Below, piece by piece: positions 16,901 through 25,400 of a DNA stretch of 64,000 nt (its first letter is position 1; each line of letters opens with the position of its first letter). The notes under the pieces are model-generated. The model worked only from the letters and a program-made list of their open reading frames with translations, was not told where the DNA came from and made no database searches. The stretch comes from Verrucomicrobiota bacterium. Its GTDB lineage: Bacteria; Verrucomicrobiota; Kiritimatiellia; SS1-B-03-39; UBA6053. Position numbers and translations under genes: made by a program. The stretch spans positions 88,353 through 152,352 of the forward strand of contig JAFIGD010000005.1 in assembly GCA_020831625.1 (NCBI GenBank), read 5' to 3'.

Positions 16901-16989
16901 ACGTCCTGCACATCAGGATCGGCGGTGCCGTGTACCGTGTGGAAAACGGGCACCTCCGGTTTGAAGGCCGTAGCGATGAGGTCCCATAA
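13915..16989 (+). CDS. Secreted heparinase II/III-like polysaccharide lyase
   Basis: About 1024 residues. I choose the ATG at 13915 because GGAG lies at 13905-13908; 13903 and 13918 are alternatives. A signal peptide follows (NVFFLMLFSGLSLRAEP). Residues about 25-150 form a beta module with ENFVGTYEGESLGQKVSG, like the modules in the PQQ protein at 2. Then comes HPRLLLTEADLPALREKAE, the usual opening of the alpha-barrel of heparinase II/III and alginate-lyase relatives, and helical repeats with WHPENAYNAS and MAYWLPRKLMAFSWT. The C-terminal half is beta-rich (FIFRNAWENEEDVVLQM) as in the family. A segment of about 170 residues (about 315-490) interrupts the helical part and looks like an inserted beta sandwich. 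Substrate unknown, probably a uronic-acid polysaccharide. Catalytic residues were not assigned. Confidence 0.65.
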   Translation: MMIFRNVFFLMLFSGLSLRAEPLPLPQAGEMLQVTLEGLLFQNPDTPGRALMMEFNRLGDHWFMGGGHSPSYNRGTHRGVITFADAEKLDAFRMRVDVQGDAWVSGGFVDVKIDWRSEDGENFVGTYEGESLGQKVSGTARGVYSSPADPLPGFTAASRGQHPRLLLTEADLPALREKAETEFGREALARFEESSVGLGMLYLLREDPAYAERAKVAVQVHMADMESGDKSIRHRFWGYRLEQVAITYDLCFHAWPEDFRAEVQDYIRAIARRMHRERGSWTEYVQWHPENAYNASMIYSGVIGMLAIADVEGNAPNPPAAPEVERLAPKDWTLDIDVPLVAVEPGVLPAKFWYSGPLTQEQFQAFREAGGDLSTLELDEEKVRILERDPAERGIVRSGYTGGHDTLCVNQASGTAFDSWNVFATRWNVTEGGNYYYQSNHGGVVPYLNGERVGNSVLLNLEPGEYTLVLAAPLGRPNPWAGVFVRPVLRPVSDAEVEQLQADKNESYARAIIFHRQVAADREKLGGVDPATTSLVRDALFWFRRYEETKFGAAGSQLGSTNSMALEGPGLMSTIYRNVTAQPLGHQNGMAYWLPRKLMAFSWTAEGEEVHQDFFGEADFYARGFQDDRPNRGLVLAAHFPTIAPEYQPMAWWFWQQIGSPFEVRTLPRANRLVEAGHPGTSYNSIPVYAFLHAPLEMEPVHPAEALPRSWHDPVTGDFIFRNAWENEEDVVLQMTAQQVFNRGGSQTSGSFALRGLGHNWTADQIVSMTSMPPRNEHPVVQTENPNQFREGRGRVLDARVYADGSGVVRMDLSKAYRSQPEGKARLRNARDNIGSLYPGALIDDGDVVSVTRTILTDYSGAAGVPAVVILLDQLEGVEHHFWSWPLSIEIQMRGNSPGKTTPIERIEIEKPEHVDLFDNGFVLRRGDKRLTTRFISDEKLDVGLIGLQNLRHIVHSRCQLRTRNLVTAEGSDTYLAVITLGEGDAPVMETERSGDVLHIRIGGAVYRVENGHLRFEGRSDEVP

Positions 16990-17015
16990 AAAAACGCTCC
17001 GGCGAACCGGAGCGT
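16987..17015 (-). terminator. Rho-independent terminator of rpmI-rplT
   Basis: On the minus strand ACGCTCCGG (17015-17007) pairs with CCGGAGCGT (17002-16994) around a four-base loop and is followed by seven T (complement of 16987-16993). It lies just after rplT and touches the end of the convergent gene. Confidence 0.85.
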
Positions 17016-17045
17016 AACCACAAGAGAAAACAATGAACAAAAAAA

Positions 17046-17402
17046 TCAGGTGAGTTGCGCTTTGGCTTTTTCGACGATGCCGGCAAAGCCTTCGGGATCG
17101 TGGATGGCGATCTCGGAGAGCATTTTGCGGTTCAGATCGATGCCGGCCTTTTTCACACCGTTCATGAAGGTACTGTAGTTCAGGCCGAAGGGCTTGACGG
17201 CGGCGGAAATACGCATGATCCAGAGGGCGCGGAAGTCGCGCTTCTTGGTTTTGCGGTGGGCGAAGGCCATGCACTGGGCCCGGTCCACCGACTCGGTGGC
17301 GGTCCGGAACAGTTTGCTGCGTCCGCCGCGGAAACCGCGGGCGAGTTTCAGACGGTCATGACGGCGTTTGCGGGAAGCGGGGGCGTTGGTTGCGCGGGGC
17401 AT
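17046..17402 (-). CDS. rplT: 50S ribosomal protein L20
   Basis: 118 residues, the normal length. Recognisable by MPRATNAPASRKRRHDRLKL, GFRGGRSKLFRTA and ALWIMRISAAVKPFGLNYST. It binds 23S rRNA early in 50S assembly. It follows rpmI by about 30 bp on the minus strand; the usual third member, infC, is not upstream. Confidence 0.98.
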   Translation of the reverse strand: MPRATNAPASRKRRHDRLKLARGFRGGRSKLFRTATESVDRAQCMAFAHRKTKKRDFRALWIMRISAAVKPFGLNYSTFMNGVKKAGIDLNRKMLSEIAIHDPEGFAGIVEKAKAQLT

Positions 17403-17432
17403 GGTGTGAACTCCTATTCGGGAAAAATCAGG

Positions 17433-17621
17433 TTAAATGGATTTATAGCGGGCGGCATCCCCGGCGGTCATCACCTTGGCTTTGGCCAGACGGCGCTTCT
17501 GCTTGCGGGATTTGCAGGTCAAAAGATGCCGGGTGCCGGGCGAGTGAAAGATCAACTTGCCGGTGCCGGTTTTTTTGAACCGTTTAGAGGCGGACTTGCG
17601 GGTTTTTCCGGATTTAGCCAT
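17433..17621 (-). CDS. rpmI: 50S ribosomal protein L35
   Basis: 62 residues, basic, with the family pattern KTRKSASKRFKKTGTGKL and HLLTCKSRKQKRRL. First gene of a two-gene operon with rplT. In many bacteria infC precedes it and L20 represses the operon via its leader; here the 70 bp upstream lead straight into a divergent transporter gene. Confidence 0.97.
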   Translation of the reverse strand: MAKSGKTRKSASKRFKKTGTGKLIFHSPGTRHLLTCKSRKQKRRLAKAKVMTAGDAARYKSI

Positions 17622-17775
17622 GGTGAAACAAGGGGTTTATGATTGAAAATTGGGGTGATCCGCATGATCCTGCGGGATCGACGGGCGGGAAGTGATATGT
17701 GTTTTTAGGGGCGCTGTCCAGTGTTTTTCACAGAAAAGTGTTTTTCCGTTGTGGGAATTCGTCTATGCATTCGCC

Positions 17776-20472
17776 ATGCGTCGGATTTGTGTGTTGTTTC
17801 TGTTGTCGGTTTGGGGGGGCTTTCAGGCCCCGGGCGGGGTGTTGACCTCGGAAAACGGGGCTCCGGTGGTGACGGTGGTGGTGCATAACTGGGTGTTGCC
17901 GGACGCGACCCGGAATGATCCGATGTCGCGTGCCAATCTGGCGGTGGTGCGGGCGTTTCAGCAGCGGTATCCGGAGATCGTGCGGGAGCGGTATGCGGCG
18001 CGGTACCGGGCGGATCCGGACCGGTACGGGGATCATGACTGGGACCGGGTGTCGGTGCGCACCCGCAAATTCACGGGCATTCGGGTGGAGGGGGTGGAGT
18101 CGGACCTGATGGCCATCGCGGGGGGCGTGGCTCCGGATGTGATGTATTTGAATTTCCGGCGGTCGGACACCTATATCCGGCAGGGCTTTCTGGCACCGCT
18201 GGATGATTATCTGGCGGAGATGCCGGAGGCGGAACTCGCGGAGCGGGTGCATGAGAAGGTCTGGCCGGTGATCCGCCGGCCGGGTCCGGACGGAACCGAG
18301 CACACCTGGGCGCTGCCCTACGGCGGTCTCCTGGGCAAAGGGTTGCTGTATAGAAAGGACCGCTTCGCGGAGGCGGGGCTGGCCCCCCCGGATGCAAGCT
18401 GGACCTGGGAGGATCTGCATCATGCGGTGCGGGTGTTGTCCGATCCGGGAACCGGCCGCTACGGCATCCGTTTCGCGCGGGGCACGCATGAAAGTTATCA
18501 GTTTACCTCATTTTTGTGGTCCGCCGGCGCGGAATTCATGGTGCGCAATCCGGAAACCAATGAATGGACGATCGAGTACGACTCCCGCGAGGCGGCGGTG
18601 GCCCTGGATTTTTATACGCGTCTGGTGACGGAGCCCTGGGTGGATGCCGGCGGGGTGCGGCGGCGCGGCTTCGCGTTCCGCGACACGGCGGGGGCCTGGG
18701 CGAAATGGCAGCAGGGCGATATCGCCATCACGCAGGGCTATGTGGACGAGGAAATGTTCGATGTCATCAATCCGGAACTGACCGGACTGGCACCGATTCC
18801 GAAGGGGCCGGACGGTTTTCGGGCCAGCGAGGTGAACAGCCGCATGTTGGGCCTGTTCCGCGATATCCGGCATCCGGTGGTGCGGGACGCGGCCTGGGAA
18901 TTTATCCGGTTCTTTGACTCCGAGGAGGCCCAGGAGATCCGCACCCGGATTCTGGTGGAGTCGGGACTGGCGGGATTCCTGAATCCGCGTCAACTCGAGC
19001 GCTTCGGTTACGGGGCGCTGTTGAAACTGACCCCGCCCGGCTGGATGGATGTGTTCGCGCTGAGCATTCAGAACGGCCGTCCGGAGCCCTACGGTCCCAA
19101 CAGCAATATCGCCTACGATTTATTGTCGGTTCCGCTCCAGCGGGCACAGGAGCTGGCGCTGGCGGGAGAACTGCCCGAGGACGATGAGGCGCGGCTGGAT
19201 GTGCTGCAGGGCCTGCTGCGCGAAGCGGCGGAACGGGCGCGGCGGGATATGCTGGGCATCACCCCGCCGGAGGAACTCCGCAAACGCAACACCGTTTCCG
19301 CGCTGGTGCTGATCGTTCTGGCGGCGGGGTACGCCTGGGTGATCCGCCGGATTGTGAAAACCTACGCCCGGGCGGCGGTCGCCGCCGGCGAGGTGGGTAA
19401 GCGCCGGAATCATCTCTGGGTGGCGGCACTCATGTTCCCGGCCCTGGCCACCGTGGCCCTGTGGCAGTACGTGCCGCTGGGCCGGGGCTCGCTGATGGCC
19501 TTTCAGGACTACCGTCTGCTCGATCCCTCGCCCTGGGTCGGCCTGCGCAATTTCGGCGAGGTGTTGTTCGATTCCCGCTGGTGGCAGGCGGTGTGGACCG
19601 CCATCCGCTACACACTTTTGGTCATGGGCCTGACCTTCCTGCCGCCGATGCTGTTGGCGGTACTCCTGCAGGAGGTGCCGCGGGCGCGGCTGTTTTTCCG
19701 GACGGTCTATTATCTCCCGGCAGTGGTGAACGGACTGGTGATGATTCTGATGTGGAAGTCGTTTTATGAGGAAAGTGAGCGGGGGCTGCTGAACGCGGTG
19801 GTGATGCGCATTCCGGCGGGGGCGCATGTGCTTGGCGGCGCGTTTTTCGCGGCGGTGTGTGTGGGGCTGTCGCGGCGGCTGGCACGGCAGGACAACCGTC
19901 TGTGGTCCGGACTGTTGCTGGCGGCGGCGGGCGGATTCGGGTGGACGGCCTGGACCCTGATCGAACCGATCGTGGCGCAAAACGGCGGTTTCGCTTTGGG
20001 CGCGACCCTGCGGGAGCCGGTGCGCTGGCTGAGCGATCCGGCCACGGCGATGCTGGCCTGCGTGCTGCCGCTGGCCTGGGCGGGCATGGGGCCGGGATGT
20101 CTGGTGTATCTGGCCGCACTGAAGGGCATCGACGAGGAGTCCTACGAGGCGGCGGAAATCGATGGCGCGGGCTTTCTCGACAAAATCCTGTTTGTGGTCG
20201 CCCCCCGCTTGAAGCCCCTGATTCTGATCAACTTTATCGGGGTGTTTATTGCCGCCTTCTTTCATGCCGAGGTCAATATTCTCGCCATGACCGGCGGGGG
20301 CGCGAACACCGAGGTGGCCGGGCTGCATATTTTTTATCAGGCGTTCATTTATCTGCGCTTCGGTCCGGCCACGGCCATGGCCTGGCTGCTGGGCGCGCTG
20401 CTCATCGGCTTCACCCTCTGGCAACTGCGGATGCTGGCGAATCTGGAATTTCGAACCTCGGAGAAGCACTGA
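17776..20472 (+). CDS. Sugar ABC importer: solute-binding protein fused to MalF-type permease
   Basis: About 898 residues from the ATG at 17776, which starts a signal-like segment (RRICVLFLLSVWGGFQAPGG); the frame is open further up but that part has no merit. Residues about 25-480 form a family 1 extracellular solute-binding domain (FQQRYPEIVRERY, GVAPDVMYLNFRRSDTY, LDDYLAEMPEAEL, HESYQFTSFLWSAGAEFM, WQQGDIAITQGY). After a helix at about 510-530 comes a MalF-like permease: LWVAALMFPALATVALWQYV, several more helices, and the EAA loop YEAAEIDGAGFLDKILFV. Binding protein and permease are normally separate chains. The next gene is the MalG-type partner; no ATPase is nearby, so a shared one must serve. 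Substrate unknown, probably an oligosaccharide. Confidence 0.9.
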   Translation: MRRICVLFLLSVWGGFQAPGGVLTSENGAPVVTVVVHNWVLPDATRNDPMSRANLAVVRAFQQRYPEIVRERYAARYRADPDRYGDHDWDRVSVRTRKFTGIRVEGVESDLMAIAGGVAPDVMYLNFRRSDTYIRQGFLAPLDDYLAEMPEAELAERVHEKVWPVIRRPGPDGTEHTWALPYGGLLGKGLLYRKDRFAEAGLAPPDASWTWEDLHHAVRVLSDPGTGRYGIRFARGTHESYQFTSFLWSAGAEFMVRNPETNEWTIEYDSREAAVALDFYTRLVTEPWVDAGGVRRRGFAFRDTAGAWAKWQQGDIAITQGYVDEEMFDVINPELTGLAPIPKGPDGFRASEVNSRMLGLFRDIRHPVVRDAAWEFIRFFDSEEAQEIRTRILVESGLAGFLNPRQLERFGYGALLKLTPPGWMDVFALSIQNGRPEPYGPNSNIAYDLLSVPLQRAQELALAGELPEDDEARLDVLQGLLREAAERARRDMLGITPPEELRKRNTVSALVLIVLAAGYAWVIRRIVKTYARAAVAAGEVGKRRNHLWVAALMFPALATVALWQYVPLGRGSLMAFQDYRLLDPSPWVGLRNFGEVLFDSRWWQAVWTAIRYTLLVMGLTFLPPMLLAVLLQEVPRARLFFRTVYYLPAVVNGLVMILMWKSFYEESERGLLNAVVMRIPAGAHVLGGAFFAAVCVGLSRRLARQDNRLWSGLLLAAAGGFGWTAWTLIEPIVAQNGGFALGATLREPVRWLSDPATAMLACVLPLAWAGMGPGCLVYLAALKGIDEESYEAAEIDGAGFLDKILFVVAPRLKPLILINFIGVFIAAFFHAEVNILAMTGGGANTEVAGLHIFYQAFIYLRFGPATAMAWLLGALLIGFTLWQLRMLANLEFRTSEKH

Positions 20473-22256
20473 TGGGCCTGATTCCCAAAACCGGACGGAA
20501 AGCCTGGAAAGTTCGCCTCCTGCACGGCGGGATTTTTGCGACCCTGACCCTGGGGGCGCTGACCATGGTGGTGCCGTTTCTGCTCATGTTGACCGGGGCG
20601 ACGCGCACAGGGGTGGATCAGCACGGCTTCCATGTGCTGCCGCAGTTTTTGCGCGATGACACGCTGCTGTTCCGCAAGCACATCGAGGCCCTGTACAACG
20701 AATCCCCCTCGGCTCTGCGCGCGGCCTGGGGCGTGGATGACGCCGACTTTTCGACGCTGGAGCGTCTTGAGTCCGTGGACCGCGAACAGGCGGAGGCCTG
20801 GCGTGTCTTTGTGGCTGCGGAAGAGGGCGCGTATTTTCCCGGATACACCCTGACGCCGGTAAGCCGCTCGCGCGGCCGGAATGTGCGCGGGTTTATCCGC
20901 TATCTGAAAGAACAGTACGCGGGGGACATCGCGGCGGTGAACGCGGCGCTGGAGACCGATTTTGCCGGATGGAACGCGGTGGCGGTGCTGCCGCCGGATC
21001 CGCGGGCGCGGCTGGGACGGGTGGAGGACTCCCCCTGGTGGTCGGCCTGGGAGGATTACCTGGAGACCGCCGCGCCGGAGTGGTCGCTTGCAAATTTCGA
21101 TTTAACCGGATTTTTTCATGAGCGGGTCTGGATTCCGCAGCGGGGCAGGGGGGCGGCGAGGCCGGAACTGACGCGCACGGCGCCGGAGGACGACGACGTG
21201 CGGACGGCCTGGACCCTTTTCGTGCGGGAGATTGTGCACCCGCAATTTGTGCGCATCGGCACGGAGGCGGAGACGGCCTGGCGGGCGTTTCTGGCCGCGC
21301 GGTACGTGGATTTGCCAACGTTCCGGCGGATTACGCATCTGGAGGCGGACGACTGGACCGATGTGCCGCTCCCCGCCGCCTGGGAGGACAGCGGTCCCCT
21401 GCGCACCGACTGGGAGGCGTTTTTGCAGGGATGGAACGATGCCGAAGACGTGCTGCACCGCGCTCCGGTTGATGCGCTCACACTGCACAGTCCGGATCTA
21501 AGCTGGCGGGAAACCACCGGCACCGCCCCGCCGATCCGGGAGGCGGACGCCTTGACCTTTGAAGTCCATCGGCGCGAAATCCGACGGCTGTTTTTGTTTC
21601 AACATCTCGGGACCGTGTGGGAGATTTTGATTCTGGACGGACGCGGTCTGGGCAACACCGTGTTTTACTGCGCGATGGCGGTGCTGCTGGCCCTGATCGT
21701 GAATCCGCTCGCGGCCTACGCCCTCAGCCGGTTCCGGCCGCCGAACGCCTACGCGCTGCTGCTGTTCCTGCTGCTGACCATGGCCTTTCCGCCGATGGTC
21801 ACACAAATCCCGGTTTTTTTGATGCTGCGCGATTTCGGGCTGCTGAACACCTTCTGGGCGCTGCTCCTGCCCGGCATGGCGCACGGGTATTCGATTTTTC
21901 TGCTCAAAGGCTTTTTCGATTCCTTGCCTCGCGACCTCTATGAAAGCGCGGCGCTGGACGGAGCGGGGGAGCTGCGGATGTTCTGGATGATCACCTTCAG
22001 TCTGTCCAAACCCATTCTGGCGGTGATCGCCCTGAGCGCGTTCGTGAACGCCTACACGAATTTCATGTTCGCGCTGCTGATTTGTCAGGACGAAAGCATG
22101 TGGACCTTGATGGTCTGGCTGTATCAGTTGCAGCAGACCTATGGACCGGGAGTGATGAACGCCGCCTTTGTGCTCGCGGCCCTGCCGACGCTGCTGGTGT
22201 TCCTCCTCGCTCAAAACCTGATCATGCGCGGGATCGTGATCCCCGTGGAGAAATAG
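20472..22256 (+). CDS. MalG-type sugar ABC permease with large periplasmic insert
   Basis: 594 residues; the ATG shares one base with the stop of the preceding gene, so the two are translationally coupled. Helix 1 is at about 18-40 (FATLTLGALTMVVPFLLML). The remaining helices run from about 385 to the end, with the EAA loop YESAALDGAGELRMFWMI and MalG-like LAAYALSRFRPPNAY. MalG relatives are about 280 residues, so some 330 residues (about 45-375) are inserted between helices 1 and 2, facing the periplasm. The insert holds three diverged copies of one motif: FRKHIEALYNESPSALRAAW, RYLKEQYAGDIAAVNAALET and WRAFLAARYVDLPTFRRITH, each followed by a (D/A)xxxW/L..V/L.L stretch. The insert may contact the fused binding domain or the sugar (inference). 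Confidence 0.88.
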   Translation: MGLIPKTGRKAWKVRLLHGGIFATLTLGALTMVVPFLLMLTGATRTGVDQHGFHVLPQFLRDDTLLFRKHIEALYNESPSALRAAWGVDDADFSTLERLESVDREQAEAWRVFVAAEEGAYFPGYTLTPVSRSRGRNVRGFIRYLKEQYAGDIAAVNAALETDFAGWNAVAVLPPDPRARLGRVEDSPWWSAWEDYLETAAPEWSLANFDLTGFFHERVWIPQRGRGAARPELTRTAPEDDDVRTAWTLFVREIVHPQFVRIGTEAETAWRAFLAARYVDLPTFRRITHLEADDWTDVPLPAAWEDSGPLRTDWEAFLQGWNDAEDVLHRAPVDALTLHSPDLSWRETTGTAPPIREADALTFEVHRREIRRLFLFQHLGTVWEILILDGRGLGNTVFYCAMAVLLALIVNPLAAYALSRFRPPNAYALLLFLLLTMAFPPMVTQIPVFLMLRDFGLLNTFWALLLPGMAHGYSIFLLKGFFDSLPRDLYESAALDGAGELRMFWMITFSLSKPILAVIALSAFVNAYTNFMFALLICQDESMWTLMVWLYQLQQTYGPGVMNAAFVLAALPTLLVFLLAQNLIMRGIVIPVEK

Positions 22257-22304
22257 ACAGAGACAGGCGAGGGACCCAGGGCCTGGCCGTCGACAAAAAC
22301 TTTT

Positions 22305-22325
22305 TTAAAATAACAGGTATTTTAA
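22305..22325. promoter_or_regulatory. Palindromic site TTAAAATA-ACAGG-TATTTTAA
   Basis: Perfect 8-bp arms around ACAGG, 108 bp before the giant subtilase gene. Close relatives are at 60167-60186 and 62342-62365, always between genes. Could be an operator or a small repeat. Confidence 0.5.
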
Positions 22326-22341
22326 AGAGAGTATGAATGCG

Positions 22342-22370
22342 CATATTGCGGTTTTTTTAGACGCAATATG
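22342..22370. promoter_or_regulatory. Inverted repeat CATATTGCG...CGCAATATG
   Basis: Perfect 9-bp arms (22342-22350 and 22362-22370) around an 11-base T-rich centre, 63 bp upstream of the subtilase start. It may be an operator; as a terminator for the ABC operon it lacks a trailing T run. Confidence 0.45.
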
Positions 22371-22433
22371 AAACTATACGGCGGAACCGGATTTCGGTAT
22401 GTTATGGCAATAGCCACTTCATGATGTACCAAA

Positions 22434-25400
22434 ATGAAAAAATACACCCCGCTGTTTGCTCTTGTTTTGATCGGATTTCTTTACCTCGGGCGGGCTTTAT
22501 GGTCCAACGCCGCCGGGAAGCCCGTCCCCGCGCGGGGAATGCCCGATGCGCCCTCCGTTGAACCGCAAGCCCTGACGGATCCGACCGGTCTGACCGATCC
22601 CTCGGCTCAGGCAGATCAGACGGATCCGACCGATCTGTCTGATTGGACCGATCTCACGGATCGGCCCGTTGCTCCGGAGGCGAATTACGCGGTCAATGAC
22701 CCGCAGGGGGTGATTTCACCTGTTGTGCATTTGGTGGCCGGAGCGGTGGAACTGGAGCGGCGCGAACTGGAGCCGGATGCTCAAGGGCGTCCGGGTCGGT
22801 TGCGTTTGATGCGGGCTGATGCGTTCAAATACCCGCTGCTGCGGGTGGAGGAGCGTTTCGGCACCTACGCGAACGGGGAACTGAATCCGTTCCCCGAGGT
22901 GCTGGTTTCGGTAGCGGATCACGTGATGCTTCAATTCGATCCCGCCAGGGACGAAGCGGAGCTGGAGGCACTGACCCGTTCGCTGGGCGGCCGGATCCGC
23001 GAGCGGTTGTTGCGGCCGGGTCTGGTGCTGATGGAGCTGCCGGAGGCCCATCTTGACGCGCTGCCGAATGCGATCGCCTCGCTGGGCGCACAGGCGGGCG
23101 TGCGTTTCGCGGAACCGGACTGGGTGGTGGGCCATCTCGCGGGGGTGACCCCCAATGATCCGGACTTTGCCGCGCTGTGGGGCCTGCCCAAAATTGAAGC
23201 CCCGCTGGCCTGGGAAATCACCACCGGCCGCCGCAACGTGGTGGTGGGCGTCATTGACTCCGGCGTGGACTACAACCACCCGGATTTGCAGGCAAACATT
23301 TTCTACAACACCGGGGAGTCGGTGAACGGCACCGACAGCGACGGCAACGGCTTTGTGGATGACATCCGCGGCTGGGACTTTTACGACAACACCAACGACC
23401 CCATGGATGAAAACCGCCACGGCACCCACGTGGCCGGCACCATTGCGGCGGTGGGCAACAACAACCTCGGCATCACCGGTGTGGCCTGGGAAACGCGCAT
23501 CATGCCGCTGCGGTTTCTGGGTGCGACCGGCTCCGGCACCACCTCCGGCGGCATTAATTCCATTGCGTACGCCACCCTGATGGGCGTGGACATGACCAAC
23601 AACTCCTGGGGAGGCGGCGGCTTTTCACGGGCGCTCTACGACACCATCGCCGAGGCGCGGGACGCCGGGATTCTCTTTGTCGCAGCTTCCGGGAACTCCG
23701 GGGCCCCGGATCCGGGATTCCCCGCCCGCTACGGCAACACCGGCTTGCCGGAGGGTCTGCCGCCGCTCGACAACGTCATCAGTGTGGCCGCCTCCGAGAA
23801 TACCGCATCCGATTCCCTCGCCTCCTTCTCGAATTTGCGAGCCCATATCGCCGCGCCCGGCGTGGGTATTTATAGTGCCACGCTGGGGAACGGCTACGAA
23901 AGTCTCAGCGGCACCTCCATGGCCAGCCCTCATGTCGCCGGCGCCGCCGCGCTGCTGTTGGCGGTTCAGCCCGATCTGGAGTACAGCGTCGTCAAGAATA
24001 TGCTCCTGACCCATGTGGACAAGCGTTTGTCCGATCCCGTATACGAGCTGTACATCCATTCGCAGGGCCGCCTGAACATCAACAGCACCCTGCGCAACCT
24101 CAACATCCCCATCATGGTCCACACCGCCACGGCGCTGACCGATCTCAACGGCCCCCGCGCCGGCAACGGGGTGATCAACCCAGGGGAAACCATTGAACTA
24201 ACCCTTTCCCTGCGCAGTGTCGGCATGATTGACACGGAAAACGTGGTGGCGACCCTTTCCGCGGACAGTTCCTATGTGACCGTGACCCAGGCGACCCGTG
24301 TCTATGGCGATTTTGAACGGTATGAGACGGTCGACAACACGCAGCCCTTTGTGTTCACTGTGGATACGTCGCCCCCCACGCCCTATGTCATTCCCTTCCA
24401 GCTCACCATCACTGCCAACGAGGGCGGACCCTGGGTGGAGGAAATTCCGCTGACGGTGTACACGTCCGTAGACGTGAGCGGCACGGTGCGCCATCTGGAC
24501 GGCTCGCCTTTCGCAGGGGCCGAAGTGGTGTACAGCGGACCTTTTTCGGGGAGCGCCCCCGCCGGGGTGGACGGAACCTTTGCCTTTGAGATGGTGGACG
24601 GCACCTACAAGGTGTTCGCCGAAGCCCCCGGCTTCCGGCGCAGTCCCACCCGACTCCACACCGCGCCGCCCGGCATCACCGAACTGAATTTCGTGCTCGG
24701 CAGCAGTGTCATCGGGAGTTCGCTGGCGGCGGTGGAGGCCGAGGCCCGTCCCGGCGGACGGGTGGAGCTGAGCATCGATCTGAGCAACAGCGGCAACCTG
24801 CCACTCAACTGGCAGCTCCGCGAAACCGAATACGGCTTCGAGTTCTTTGAAAACGGGCTGAACGATTCAGGCCGTCCCGATCTGCACTGGAAGGAAATCC
24901 GCCAGGAGCAGGGCGGACCGGGCACCCGCATCAGTTGGTGGGAGCTGAACAGTCCGGTGCCGGTGACCTCCGGGGGTGTGCCGACCGGCTGGAGCGGCAT
25001 GGAGCGCTGGTCGCACGGACCGCTTTCGTTTGATTTTGAATTTCCCTTTTATGGTCAGCGCTTCAGCAGTGCGCGGGTGAACAACGCCGGATGGCTGGGC
25101 TTCACCTCCGTGACCCGCGGCGTCTTCTACAACGCCGTCGCGCCCATGCCCGATGAATCCTTCATGGATTACAAGATCGCCTTCCAGTGGGCGCTGCGCG
25201 AAGCCGGCCGGTCTGATACGAACGGCCCCACACACCAAAAACCCAACCAAAGCTCTTGGCACAACCAAAGCGGTTTTGGCGACACCCTGCACGCCTACGC
25301 CCACAACTGGGATGACCATTCCTGGGTGTTCACCTGGCATCAATGGGGCAGCCCCTTCACGCGCACCCCCTCCGAATTCGACACCGGGCAGGTGGAACTG

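Noticed and set aside
17692..17775. Upstream extension of the binding protein-permease fusion
   Set aside because: The added residues (ICVFRGAVQCFSQKSVFPLW) have no signal character; the ATG at 17776 begins a proper signal segment.
19857..20471. Upstream extension of the MalG-type permease frame
   Set aside because: It overlaps the MalF part of the previous gene in another frame; the coupled ATG at 20472 gives the normal permease start.
22342..22370. Inverted repeat considered as terminator of the ABC operon
   Set aside because: The T-run lies in the loop rather than after the stem, so it was listed as a possible operator instead.
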